NCBI GenBank assembly: GCA_043798435.1
Contig: JAZDOR010000140.1
Span: 1 to 17,812, forward strand
Direction: 5' to 3'
DNA length: 17,812 nucleotides
Source: JAGUXG01 sp043798435
GTDB lineage: Bacteria > UBA9089 > UBA9088 > JAGUXG01
A model generated the notes under the pieces. The model was not told where the DNA came from and searched no databases. It saw only the letters and a list, made by a program, of their open reading frames with translations. The position numbers and the translations under genes were made by a program. Below, one piece after another: positions 1 through 7,063 of this stretch; the first letter of the stretch is position 1; each line of letters starts with the position of its first letter.

Positions 1-196
1 TAGTTTTTTTGTCTAAATGGATTAAATAGTAATTTTCTGGGTGGTAAATGGCTTTAAAAAGTCTTTTAAACTGTTCGGGAAAGCGATGAACCAAAATGAA
101 GTAGGCAATCTGTATTTGTCCACTTGGGGCGTCAAAATTTACTTTTTCTTTTTGTGTTAAAATAAGTTGTTCGGTCATATTTTCCTTTGTTGTCAT
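1..196 (-). CDS. Partial core-2/I-branching (GT14-type) glycosyltransferase, N-terminus only
   Basis: An open frame runs off the left edge; 65 codons are visible from an ATG at 196, with an alternative ATG at 178. After a polar leader it reads IQIAYFILVHRFPEQFKRL and then NYYLIHLDKK. This matches the start of the core-2/I-branching N-acetylglucosaminyltransferase fold (AYxIlaHrxPeQxxRL followed by a yihxDkK strand), a bacterial family that usually decorates surface polysaccharide. The catalytic part lies outside the window, so activity cannot be judged. It begins 31 bp beyond the attC site on the same strand, so it is either the next integron cassette or the host gene next to the array. Confidence 0.6.
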   Translation of the reverse strand, partial: MTTKENMTEQLILTQKEKVNFDAPSGQIQIAYFILVHRFPEQFKRLFKAIYHPENYYLIHLDKKT

Positions 197-226
197 TTTT
201 CACCTGATACTTTTAGCAAAGGGGTT

Positions 227-285
227 GCCTAACGATAGAGCTAAGCTGCGGCGTACTCGCCGTCCGCTGCAACGATTTGTTAGGC
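227..285 (-). other. Integron attC recombination site (59-base element)
   Basis: Read on the minus strand, the site starts GCCTAAC (fits RYYYAAC) and ends GTTAGGC (fits GTTRRRY). Between these outer boxes lie an L-box-like AAATCGTTGCAGC, a central CGGCG-AGTA-CGCCG hairpin and a partly matching CGCAGCTTAGC. The length is 59 bp, and the order of elements mirrors classical attC sites such as those of aadA cassettes. It begins 5 bp after the stop of the endonuclease gene, which is where a cassette carries its attC. No integrase gene is visible in the window. Confidence 0.85.
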
Positions 286-290
286 ACTAT

Positions 291-983
291 TTATTTTTCC
301 AATTGTTCAATTTCTTTCCGTATTTCATCAATTACCTCTTTGTTCCCAATTTCTCCATCCAAGCTAAAAACCACAAATACATTACCCCCATATTGTTCTG
401 CAAAATCTGCAAAACTGGCTTTCATTCTCTCAGTAGGGGAGTAATTGCCAAAGTTTGCTTTTGCTGTTACCGGCTTGATTTGGATGCCAAATGCTTTATC
501 ACCAACCTTTGCCACATAGTCAATGTCTCCTGCGTGATCAAGATCGGAGTCTGATTCTTCAAAAATTATCTTTGGAAAGATTTTGGCCAAGCCATCGTTA
601 ACAATAGACTTCTCCCTGAGAAAACCGTCAAATGTTCTATTGATAGTAAGGTTGTAAATGTAATCCATGCAATCTTGAAGAGTCAATTGACTAAAAGCTG
701 CTTGCCATTCAGGAATAACTACTTCTGTAATTTTTTCATATAGCCGTTCACCAAGCTCCTGCAAGCTCTCCAAGGTAACTTTAGTTGGTGTTTTGGCTGA
801 TGTATGTGCGTTCTCAAAATACCATTGTTTCCATTCTTGAATTGTCTTCGGCTGACATTCTCGGATGAGGGCCATTACTGCACCGACTTTATTGGGTCTT
901 GATAATTGATAAGTTTGACAGGTATAGTTCAGAACTTTTTCTTTTTTGCCAAATTCCATTGAATATTTTTGAATTTTATCCAT
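291..983 (-). CDS. MjaI-like type II restriction endonuclease
   Basis: A 230-residue protein that should cut unmethylated DNA at the site protected by its partner methyltransferase. The N-terminal half contains YQLSRPNKVGAVMALI and a conserved-looking NLTINRTFDGF (111-121). The putative catalytic core is GDIDY (152-156) followed by GIQIK (166-170), a PD-(D/E)xK-type arrangement in which Gln replaces the second acidic residue. The overall pattern resembles the MjaI endonuclease family, whose founder recognises CTAG; the specificity here is inferred, not shown. The ATG overlaps the methyltransferase stop by 8 bp, so the two are translationally coupled with the methyltransferase made first. The gene ends 5 bp before attC. 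Confidence 0.72.
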   Translation of the reverse strand: MDKIQKYSMEFGKKEKVLNYTCQTYQLSRPNKVGAVMALIRECQPKTIQEWKQWYFENAHTSAKTPTKVTLESLQELGERLYEKITEVVIPEWQAAFSQLTLQDCMDYIYNLTINRTFDGFLREKSIVNDGLAKIFPKIIFEESDSDLDHAGDIDYVAKVGDKAFGIQIKPVTAKANFGNYSPTERMKASFADFAEQYGGNVFVVFSLDGEIGNKEVIDEIRKEIEQLEK

Positions 984-2277
984 TTAATGCCTCTGCAAGT
1001 TTCAGGAATTTGTCTTTGTATCTAAAATCGGTTGAATTATCAACATCTACTAAACCTTCTTTGATTATATGAGCGTTTATAAAAGTCTTATTTCCCAGAT
1101 AGAGATAGCAAAGAAGATTGTTTTGTTCATCATATTTCTGGTTGTCGAATTTCATAAACACCCTTTGACCCTTTGTTTTTTTAAGCAGGAAGTTGAGTGC
1201 TTGTCCATTAACAGATTTCTTTTCCTTTACGCCAAGCAAGCGAACAACCAAATCGTTGTTAAGTTTGATCAACTCAGGGCTGATTACTTCTTTGACTGAA
1301 TAATATACTTCCCTCTCTCCACTATTTTTATCAATTTTTGAACCAAATTGAAGTTTTTTTGGGTCAATCTTTTTGTCGAGTTTGTGAAAATCTTTGAAGA
1401 TATAAGGTAATTTCTCGATTTCTTTATTCAAGTCTGTTTTGACGCCATCTGTTAGAAACACATATTTTGTTTCCGCAAGGTTAGATTGTTGAATATTGAG
1501 CTTTTCTTTAACTATGGGAATAAAGTCTGGATTGATTTCGTAGCCAACCGAATTACGCCCCAAGTTACGCGCAACAAGCGAAGTAGTACCACTACCGAGA
1601 AATGGATCCAAAATTGTCTCGTCTGTGAAAGAAAACATTTTTATCAGTCGAGCAGGCAATTCTTCAGGAAACATTGCAATATGTCCATCCTGTTTTGCTC
1701 CTGCAAAATTCCAATGACCTGCAAAGTAAGTATTCCATTCTTCTTTAGTCATTATAGAAAGATCTTTTTGTTCTTTGGTTGGTTTGGGTGAGTCTCCCAG
1801 CTTTTTAAAAAGCAGAATAAATTCATAATCAAGCTTTAAAATGCCATTTCGAGGGTATGGGAAACTGCCCATTATGGTTGCACCGCCAGTTGTATTGCAA
1901 GTGGTAACTTTCTGCCAGATTATAGCTCCCATATAATCAAAGCCTATGGTTTCACAGAATTTGATTATTTCTGTTCTGATTGGGATTACTTTATATCGTC
2001 CATAATAAACCGAACGGGCAAATTGGTCTCCAATGTTAATGCAAAGCCGACAGCCTGGATGTAAAACCCTATAACTTTCCTTCCAAGCAAGATTTAAGTT
2101 GTTAATATAACTTTCATAACTATCATGAAAACCGATTTGTGTTTCTGTCCCATAGTCTTTTAATTGCCAATAAGGGGGCGAAGTAATTACCAAATGAACT
2201 GATTTGTCAGGCAAAAGGTTCATTTGTCTGCTATCGCCGTTTATTATTTTATGAATGGTTTTTAACCGTTGTTCCAT
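976..2277 (-). CDS. Beta-class DNA methyltransferase with C-terminal SNase-like domain
   Basis: Transfers a methyl group from SAM to DNA and protects the host from the adjacent endonuclease. TSPPYW (32-37, motif IV) precedes DPFLGSGTT (224-232, motif I), the beta-class order; the SPPY form suggests N4-cytosine methylation. Residues ~325-433 form an extra domain resembling staphylococcal nuclease: VVRLLGV, then GQALNFLL, KFDNQKYDEQNNLLCYLYL and NAHIIKEGLVDV. Most catalytic positions look replaced: DGDT is ISPEL, D-T-P-E is KEKK, and the later Arg is Asn; only the first Arg (R346) remains. The tail is therefore probably a binding module, not a nuclease. A GGAG 8 bp before the ATG supports this start. 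Confidence 0.85.
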   Translation of the reverse strand: MEQRLKTIHKIINGDSRQMNLLPDKSVHLVITSPPYWQLKDYGTETQIGFHDSYESYINNLNLAWKESYRVLHPGCRLCINIGDQFARSVYYGRYKVIPIRTEIIKFCETIGFDYMGAIIWQKVTTCNTTGGATIMGSFPYPRNGILKLDYEFILLFKKLGDSPKPTKEQKDLSIMTKEEWNTYFAGHWNFAGAKQDGHIAMFPEELPARLIKMFSFTDETILDPFLGSGTTSLVARNLGRNSVGYEINPDFIPIVKEKLNIQQSNLAETKYVFLTDGVKTDLNKEIEKLPYIFKDFHKLDKKIDPKKLQFGSKIDKNSGEREVYYSVKEVISPELIKLNNDLVVRLLGVKEKKSVNGQALNFLLKKTKGQRVFMKFDNQKYDEQNNLLCYLYLGNKTFINAHIIKEGLVDVDNSTDFRYKDKFLKLAEALNG

Positions 2278-2325
2278 GTCTTATGCTCCATTTTTTCAGT
2301 TTAACATTTTTCTCAGATATTTTCT

Positions 2326-2332
2326 GCCTAAC
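2326..2332 (-). other. Upstream integron core site (GTTAGGC) bounding the RM cassette
   Basis: On the minus strand GTTAGGC lies about 50 bp before the methyltransferase ATG, matching the GTTRRRY crossover box at the end of the attC after the endonuclease. The DNA between the two crossover points (about 2.1 kb) would be one gene cassette. Farther upstream only a weak GTTGCAG / CTGCTAATA pair resembles the rest of an attC, so this side is degenerate or an attI-like or secondary site. Confidence 0.4.
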
Positions 2333-2460
2333 ATAGGATTATACTGCCTATTAGCAGTTTTATATTACTGCAACATAGACTGTAGTATTTTACTATCATA
2401 ACCCAGCTAAAGCATTTAGTCAAGAACAACTTTAATTTGAAACCAGAAAATACTGAAAAA

Positions 2461-2554
2461 GAGTTTAGAAAGTTTAAGGAGTTTAGAGAGTTTAGAGAGT
2501 TAAAAAAACTTCCTAACTCCTTAAACTCCCCAACTCCTTAAACTCATTAACTCC
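2461..2554. terminator. Long imperfect inverted repeat downstream of aprA, probable terminator
   Basis: Two arms built from the word GAGTTTAAGGAGTT and its complement AACTCCTTAAACTC face each other around an A-rich loop. It starts 19 bp after the aprA stop and is the only structure between aprA and the RM cassette, so it probably ends the sat-apr transcript. The remaining bases 2333-2460 hold nothing I recognise. Confidence 0.5.
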
Positions 2555-2572
2555 CTTTCCCTCTTTTAGGAT

Positions 2573-4495
2573 CTACTTAGGCACTAAATTCTTATGCTCC
2601 TTCTTGAATACCGACCATTGACCTGCCTTTGGGTCATACTTAGAGTTGACAAAGCACTTCCAGTTTGCATCATCAATTAGGTTAAAGTCGGACCTGTAGT
2701 AGAAACCTGGATACCTGCTTTCCTCTCTGAACAGGATGTGTCGCAGGTGTATCTCTGCAGTCCAAATCCTATGATAGTTTTCCCAGCATCTCAGCAACTC
2801 ATGCAGGTCTTTAGCTGCCAGCTTTCCGGCATCCTCTTTGAGTACAACAAGGAGTTCCAAAGCCCTTTTCAGCATAGCCTGACTTGTAACATATTGTGTT
2901 CCGCAGCCACCACCATACTCATCCATAATCTTGTTCAGCCTGAACATCAGCATCCTTGGCTTAATATAGTATGGATTGATCTCTGGATCAGTTGAATGTC
3001 CTCTGTGGTTCTCATAATTGATGAACGGCAGGTAGATTTCATCTGCCAGCTCTCTTTTGTCTTTAGTGATAGTCGGGCTAAAATCCTTATGGTCAAGTGC
3101 AAATTTGACTGCGGCTTTACCAGCAATTCTGCCTTCAGCGTGTGAGCCAGAGGAGAATTTATGTCCAGATGCACCAACCCCATCACCGGCAGTGAACAGA
3201 CCAGCAACTGTGGTCATTCTGTTATATCCCCATTGCCATTCTGCCGGGGCAATATCCTCGGGGCCACTAACCCAGATTCCACAACAGCCTGAGTGTGAAC
3301 CGAGCAGATATGGTTCTGTAGGCATAAGCTCAGACATAGTCTCTTCAGGGGCAGTATTCGTCCCTGCCCACTGTCCTGCCTGACCAATACACATATCTAA
3401 GAAATCTTCCCAAGCCTCGGACTCAAGCTCCCGGCATTTTTTCTTATCATTACCATGGGAGGCAAAAAGGTTCTTCATCGCTGTCGGCGTATCCATATAG
3501 ATAGGCCCTCTTCCCTGTCGCATCTCTTCAAGTTGCTGATGGTTTCGCAGGCATGTTGGAAGCACCTTAGACTCATTATATGGCTTATAAGCCTTGAGTA
3601 TCTCCATATTTTTGGAGTAGTCCTCACCAAGGGCATTTAATCCCTTTGCCTTAAAGAGTAAGAACCAGGCACCTACTGGACCTGCTCCATCCTTGAATCT
3701 ACAAGGCACAAAGCGATTTTCCATCATAGTCAATTCAGCCCCTGCCTGAGCGGCCATAGTATATGTTGAACCAGCATTCCAGATAGGATACCAGGCTCTA
3801 CCCATACCCTCTCCAGTTGACTGTCTGGGTCTGAATATATTTACAGCCCCACCGCAAGCCATCATAACAGCATTGGCTCTAAAGATATAAATTTTGTTCT
3901 CCCTGACACTGAATCCGACTGCCCCGGCAATCCTGTTCTCTTCTTTTTCATCAAGCAATAGCTTAACGATAAAGACCCTTTCATAGATGTTTTCCATGCC
4001 AATGGCTGCCTTAGCTGCCTCAGCCACGATGGTCTTGTAGGATTCGCCATTGATCATTATCTGCCATTTGCCTGTTCGGACAGGCTTGCCACCCTCTTCA
4101 AGGGTTTTGCCCTCATCTCCCTCTTGTTTCCAGATAGGTAAACCCCATTCTTCAAATTTATGAACAGTATCATCAACATGCCTGCCCACATCATAGATAA
4201 GGTCATCACGCACAACACCCATTAAATCATTGGAGACCATGCGGACATAATCCTCAGGTGTGTTCTCTCCCAGATAGGTGTTGATAGCTGAAAGACCCTG
4301 TGCCACAGCACCACTTCTTTCCATAGCCGCTTTATCCACCAGGGTAATCTTCATACCCTCCGGGGCCCATCTCTTTGCCTCATAAGCCGCTCCGCACGCA
4401 GCCATACCGCCCCCAATAATCAAAAGATCCGTCTTAATCTCTTCAATCTGCGGATCCTTGCAAAATGAAGAGGTCTCTTGTGTTTGTATACTCAT
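2573..4495 (-). CDS. aprA: Adenylylsulfate (APS) reductase alpha subunit
   Basis: FAD subunit of dissimilatory APS reductase, which interconverts APS and sulfite plus AMP in the cytoplasm with AprB. The 640-residue length is normal for the family. Visible features are the FAD dinucleotide fold (LLIIGGGMAACGAAYEA, 24-40), GAVAQGLSAINTYLG (62-76), the substrate-pocket region ENRFVPCRFKDGAGPVGAW (259-277) and GSHSGCCGIWVSGPED (399-414) with the His expected near the flavin. AAAGGAGG six bases before the ATG fixes the start. It lies downstream of sat and aprB, but no qmoABC or aprM electron partner follows; the next gene is in the RM cassette. Whether it works reductively or oxidatively cannot be told from this sequence. 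Confidence 0.97.
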   Translation of the reverse strand: MSIQTQETSSFCKDPQIEEIKTDLLIIGGGMAACGAAYEAKRWAPEGMKITLVDKAAMERSGAVAQGLSAINTYLGENTPEDYVRMVSNDLMGVVRDDLIYDVGRHVDDTVHKFEEWGLPIWKQEGDEGKTLEEGGKPVRTGKWQIMINGESYKTIVAEAAKAAIGMENIYERVFIVKLLLDEKEENRIAGAVGFSVRENKIYIFRANAVMMACGGAVNIFRPRQSTGEGMGRAWYPIWNAGSTYTMAAQAGAELTMMENRFVPCRFKDGAGPVGAWFLLFKAKGLNALGEDYSKNMEILKAYKPYNESKVLPTCLRNHQQLEEMRQGRGPIYMDTPTAMKNLFASHGNDKKKCRELESEAWEDFLDMCIGQAGQWAGTNTAPEETMSELMPTEPYLLGSHSGCCGIWVSGPEDIAPAEWQWGYNRMTTVAGLFTAGDGVGASGHKFSSGSHAEGRIAGKAAVKFALDHKDFSPTITKDKRELADEIYLPFINYENHRGHSTDPEINPYYIKPRMLMFRLNKIMDEYGGGCGTQYVTSQAMLKRALELLVVLKEDAGKLAAKDLHELLRCWENYHRIWTAEIHLRHILFREESRYPGFYYRSDFNLIDDANWKCFVNSKYDPKAGQWSVFKKEHKNLVPK

Positions 4496-4520
4496 TCTAT
4501 CCTCCTTTTATCTTAAATTT

Positions 4521-4702
4521 GGAGTGCATTGACCGTGTCAATGCATGCATCGTCATGGACGATGCACTCCATAAAGATTATTTTCCATTGACCGTGTCAA
4601 TGCATGCATCGTCATGGACGATGCACTCCATAAAGATTATTTTCCATTGACCGTGTCAATGCATGCATCGTCATGGACGATGCACTCCATAAAGATTATT
4701 TT
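4521..4702. repeat. Three tandem copies of a 59-bp palindromic unit between aprB and aprA
   Basis: Units begin at 4527, 4586 and 4645 with an exact 59-bp period and near identity. Each holds two perfect hairpins, GCATTGAC-CGT-GTCAATGC and GCATCGTC-ATG-GACGATGC, separated by AT. In the first copy a GGAGT/ACTCC stem closes both, giving a three-way junction (4521-4570). The last unit includes the aprB stop codon, so the array looks like tandem duplication of the aprB 3' end plus a REP-like palindrome. As RNA it would place up to six stem-loops between the two subunit genes. Confidence 0.9.
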
Positions 4703-5130
4703 GCAGGCACAGGTAATGTTTTACCTATCTCTGAAAAAAGGTTTTGACTCTTGATGTCATCCCCAGACGGTTGTGTCTTCCCTTCATAAGGCTTAATGGA
4801 ACCCTCAGGGGTAGTCCTGATAGGGAACTTAAACCTTTTAATGTTACCGTTCCTGAACTGCACAGTCCACATGATAGAATCCGTCCCTCTTAAAGGGATA
4901 ATGCTACCGCCCATAGGCACGATATCTGCATAAGCCCTAATCTCAATAGCCTGCTGGGCACATATCTTGGCACAGCAATAACACTCCCAGCACTGCTCTG
5001 GCTCCTGGTTGAAAGCCTTGGTCTTCTCCTCATTCAACCTATACAGATCGTTCGGACAGATATACTGACAAGCAGTCTTATCCTGTCCCTTACACCCATC
5101 ACACTTTTCTGCGATTACAAAACTTGGCAT
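4696..5130 (-). CDS. aprB: Adenylylsulfate (APS) reductase beta subunit
   Basis: Ferredoxin-like subunit that passes electrons to or from the FAD of AprA through two [4Fe-4S] clusters. From the ATG at 5130 (MPSFVIAEKCDGC, the usual AprB start) the protein has 144 residues. Cluster ligands are C10, C13, C21, C25 and C47, C50, C53, C57, the last four in CWECYCCAKIC with the Trp found beside the cluster in AprB. The frame extends to a GTG at 5139, but that codon abuts AAGGAGG; the ATG lies 8 bases beyond this ribosome site and is preferred. The C-terminal tail that wraps AprA is present. The stop lies inside the third tandem repeat unit. Confidence 0.96.
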   Translation of the reverse strand: MPSFVIAEKCDGCKGQDKTACQYICPNDLYRLNEEKTKAFNQEPEQCWECYCCAKICAQQAIEIRAYADIVPMGGSIIPLRGTDSIMWTVQFRNGNIKRFKFPIRTTPEGSIKPYEGKTQPSGDDIKSQNLFSEIGKTLPVPAK

Positions 5131-5158
5131 TTTTGCCACCTCCTTTTTCTAAATGTTA

Positions 5159-5239
5159 AAGATGTTCTATGTTCTAAGTTATAGGGAAGTGAAAAGGGGA
5201 CAGGCAATTTATTTCCCCTTTTTGAACATAGAACATCTT
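5159..5239. repeat. Nested perfect inverted repeat between sat and aprB
   Basis: An outer 16-bp perfect stem (AAGATGTTCTATGTTC at 5159-5174 with its complement at 5224-5239) encloses an inner 9-bp stem (AAAAGGGGA at 5192-5200 with TCCCCTTTT at 5214-5222). Further copies of the word GAACCTAGAACATAGAACC continue toward sat. It lies inside the operon, so it may attenuate, process or stabilise the mRNA. Confidence 0.75.
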
Positions 5240-5257
5240 GAACCTAGAACATAGAAC

Positions 5258-6475
5258 CTATTTTTCCCCTCTTGCATGTTTATGTAGCTTGATTTCAACC
5301 TTTTCTTCTAATGTCGCATAATACTCTTTTAATACCTCCAACACCTCAGGCCTGCTGAAATGGTCTGGCACTGGCTCGTTTTCAGAAAGCATTTTTCTTA
5401 GGGCAGTGCCGCTCAATATCACCCTGTCTTCTTTGCTATGAGGGCAGGATTTTGTTGAGGCCATACCATCGCACTTAATACAATAGAAAGTCAGGTCAAT
5501 CTTAAGCGGCTGAAGTAAAAGAGAGCCTTTTGGAATCTCGTCAAAGATATGTTGAGCATCATAGGGCCCATAATAATCACCTACGCCAGCGTGATCTCTA
5601 CCAATCAACAAATGGCTACAGCCATAGTTCTGTCTGAAAACACCATGGAGCAATGCCTCCCGAGGGCCTCCATAACGCATCTCCATTGGATACACACCTT
5701 GAATACAGGTATCCTTGACAAAATACTTCTCCACTAACAGGTCAATTGCCTTTACCCTGACATCTCCGGGTATATCCCCTTCTTTGAGTTTACCAACCAA
5801 TTGATGGATATACACGCCATCGCAAATCTCAACAGCTATTTTAGCCAGATATTCATGCGCCCGATGCATAGGATTTCGTAGTTGCAAGGCGGCTACAGTG
5901 CTCCAGCCCTTGGACTGAAAAAGTGCTCTGGTCTCGGCAGGCCGCATATATTTATCACCATATTCAGCCGGGTAATGAAGTTCATTCAATACCTTTACCG
6001 TGCCTGCTAAGTTTACCTCTTTCTGGGTCATAACCTTATCTACTCCTGGATGTGCCCGATCTATAGTTCTAAATACCTGTTTGCATTCATGCTCCTTATC
6101 AATAGTATATTTTTCTGTAATCTTCATTGTGCCCATCAATTCACCAGTCTCTTCATCAAGAAGGCTGACCTCTTCACCATTTTTCAAGCTATCCGCCTCT
6201 GGTTTGGTTACAGAAAGTGTAATCGGAATAGGCCAAAAGATACCATTAGCCAGCATCATTTTATCACAAACACCCTGCCAATCAGCTTTACCCATAAATC
6301 CATCTAATGGAGTAAAGGCTCCAATACCCATCATAATCAGGTCGGATGTCTCACGGGATGACATCTTAACCTCTTTTAAGGTCTTTGCCTTCTTCCTTTC
6401 TTCCTGGACTTCCCCTGCCGAAAGAAGCAACGGCTTTAACTCTCCACCACCATGCGGTGCAATCAATTTTGACAT
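5258..6475 (-). CDS. sat: Sulfate adenylyltransferase (ATP sulfurylase), dissimilatory type
   Basis: Interconverts ATP plus sulfate and APS plus pyrophosphate in the cytoplasm, supplying or consuming the APS used by AprBA. The 405-residue length fits the single-domain Sat of dissimilatory sulfur metabolism, with no kinase domain. Catalytic signatures are QLRNPMHRAHEY (198-209), HQLVG (224-228, often HPLVG elsewhere) and GRDHAGVGDYYG (292-303). CIKC (332-335) and the later CPH are probable metal-binding cysteines of this subfamily. GGGAGG six bases before the ATG supports the start. It is the second gene of the CBS-sat-aprB-aprA unit. Confidence 0.97.
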   Translation of the reverse strand: MSKLIAPHGGGELKPLLLSAGEVQEERKKAKTLKEVKMSSRETSDLIMMGIGAFTPLDGFMGKADWQGVCDKMMLANGIFWPIPITLSVTKPEADSLKNGEEVSLLDEETGELMGTMKITEKYTIDKEHECKQVFRTIDRAHPGVDKVMTQKEVNLAGTVKVLNELHYPAEYGDKYMRPAETRALFQSKGWSTVAALQLRNPMHRAHEYLAKIAVEICDGVYIHQLVGKLKEGDIPGDVRVKAIDLLVEKYFVKDTCIQGVYPMEMRYGGPREALLHGVFRQNYGCSHLLIGRDHAGVGDYYGPYDAQHIFDEIPKGSLLLQPLKIDLTFYCIKCDGMASTKSCPHSKEDRVILSGTALRKMLSENEPVPDHFSRPEVLEVLKEYYATLEEKVEIKLHKHARGEK

Positions 6476-6499
6476 TTCATCCTCCCTTACAAGTTATTT

Positions 6500-6572
6500 G
6501 ACACAGATTAACACTGATTTACACTGATAAGAATTAAAAAATTATCTGTGTTCATCTGTGTAAATCAGTGTC
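6500..6572. repeat. Imperfect inverted repeat between the CBS gene and sat
   Basis: Two 31-bp arms (6500-6530 and 6542-6572) match at about 25 of 31 positions. They are made of alternating words such as CACAGATTAACACTG and GTGTAAATCAGTGTC. No T-run follows on the minus strand, so a classic terminator is unlikely. Similar word-built arms occur in other gaps of this window. Confidence 0.7.
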
Positions 6573-6596
6573 TAAAAAAAGAAATTCCTATACGAC

Positions 6597-6968
6597 TTAA
6601 TTCCCTTCAGCGACCATTTTGATAAAATCTGTTGATGTAAAAATCCCTATCCTATCCTCACTCTTAATGATGATAATTCTGTGAAATTTATGATGTGTCA
6701 TATACTGAGCCGCCTTTATAGCATCCATCTCTTTTGCCTCTATAATGGAAACTGTTTTTAATTCTCTCTGGCAAAACTCTTCTAAACCCTGCGTGGATTC
6801 TTTGTCATGCTCTGTAACTACACCAACTATTCCACCCTCTCTATTGACAACCAACAAACAACTTTTGCCAAGCTCCCTCATCTTACGAAGGGCAAAACTC
6901 ACATTCTTGTTCCAATCAACTGTGAGTAGATTTTCAAAGGTTGTATAATCAACAATAGATTTTTTCAT
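6597..6968 (-). CDS. Paired CBS-domain protein, first gene of the sat-apr unit
   Basis: A 123-residue protein made only of two CBS motifs. The first (about 10-55) reads VSFALRKMRELGKSCLLVV followed by GIVGVVTEHD. The second (about 70-120) reads VSIIEAKEMDAIKAAQYM, then HRIIII and RIGIFTSTDF. Tandem CBS domains form a Bateman module that often binds AMP, ADP, ATP or SAM. It has no attached catalytic domain. It precedes sat on the same strand and diverges from the LysR gene. Because AMP is a substrate or product of AprBA, a role as an adenylate sensor for the pathway is plausible but is inference. No clear ribosome site precedes the ATG. Confidence 0.85.
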   Translation of the reverse strand: MKKSIVDYTTFENLLTVDWNKNVSFALRKMRELGKSCLLVVNREGGIVGVVTEHDKESTQGLEEFCQRELKTVSIIEAKEMDAIKAAQYMTHHKFHRIIIIKSEDRIGIFTSTDFIKMVAEGN

Positions 6969-6975
6969 TTGTTTA

Positions 6976-7029
6976 TAGACATCAACTTTACTTTATGATA
7001 TAATAAAGTTTGCTTCTATAAGAGGTCAA
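6976..7029. promoter_or_regulatory. Divergent overlapping promoters and candidate LysR operator
   Basis: Plus strand, for lysR: TAGACA (6976-6981), a 17-bp spacer, then TATAAT (6999-7004). Minus strand, for the CBS-sat-apr unit: TTGACC (7029-7024), an 18-bp spacer, then TATTAT (7005-7000). The two -10 boxes share the same bases and sit inside an inverted repeat, ACTTTAT-GATATA-ATAAAGT (6990-7009), that fits a LysR-type T-N11-A box. One bound regulator could therefore control both directions. All assignments are by eye. Confidence 0.5.
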
Positions 7030-7063
7030 ATAACGATATTTCATAAACATATAAAAATAATTT

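Noticed and set aside
225..554. 109-residue plus-strand open frame
   Set aside because: It runs through attC and antisense to the endonuclease; its composition is that of a shadow frame.
4465..4650. Open frame MHASSWTMHSIK repeated across the palindromic array
   Set aside because: It is a translation of the 59-bp tandem repeat; there is no ribosome site and the 59-bp period breaks the frame pattern.
4521..4702. CRISPR array
   Set aside because: The repeats are directly adjacent with no unique spacers, and each unit is an internal palindrome pair.
6000..6527. 175-residue plus-strand open frame over sat
   Set aside because: Antisense to the strongly recognised sat gene; no ribosome site or family pattern.
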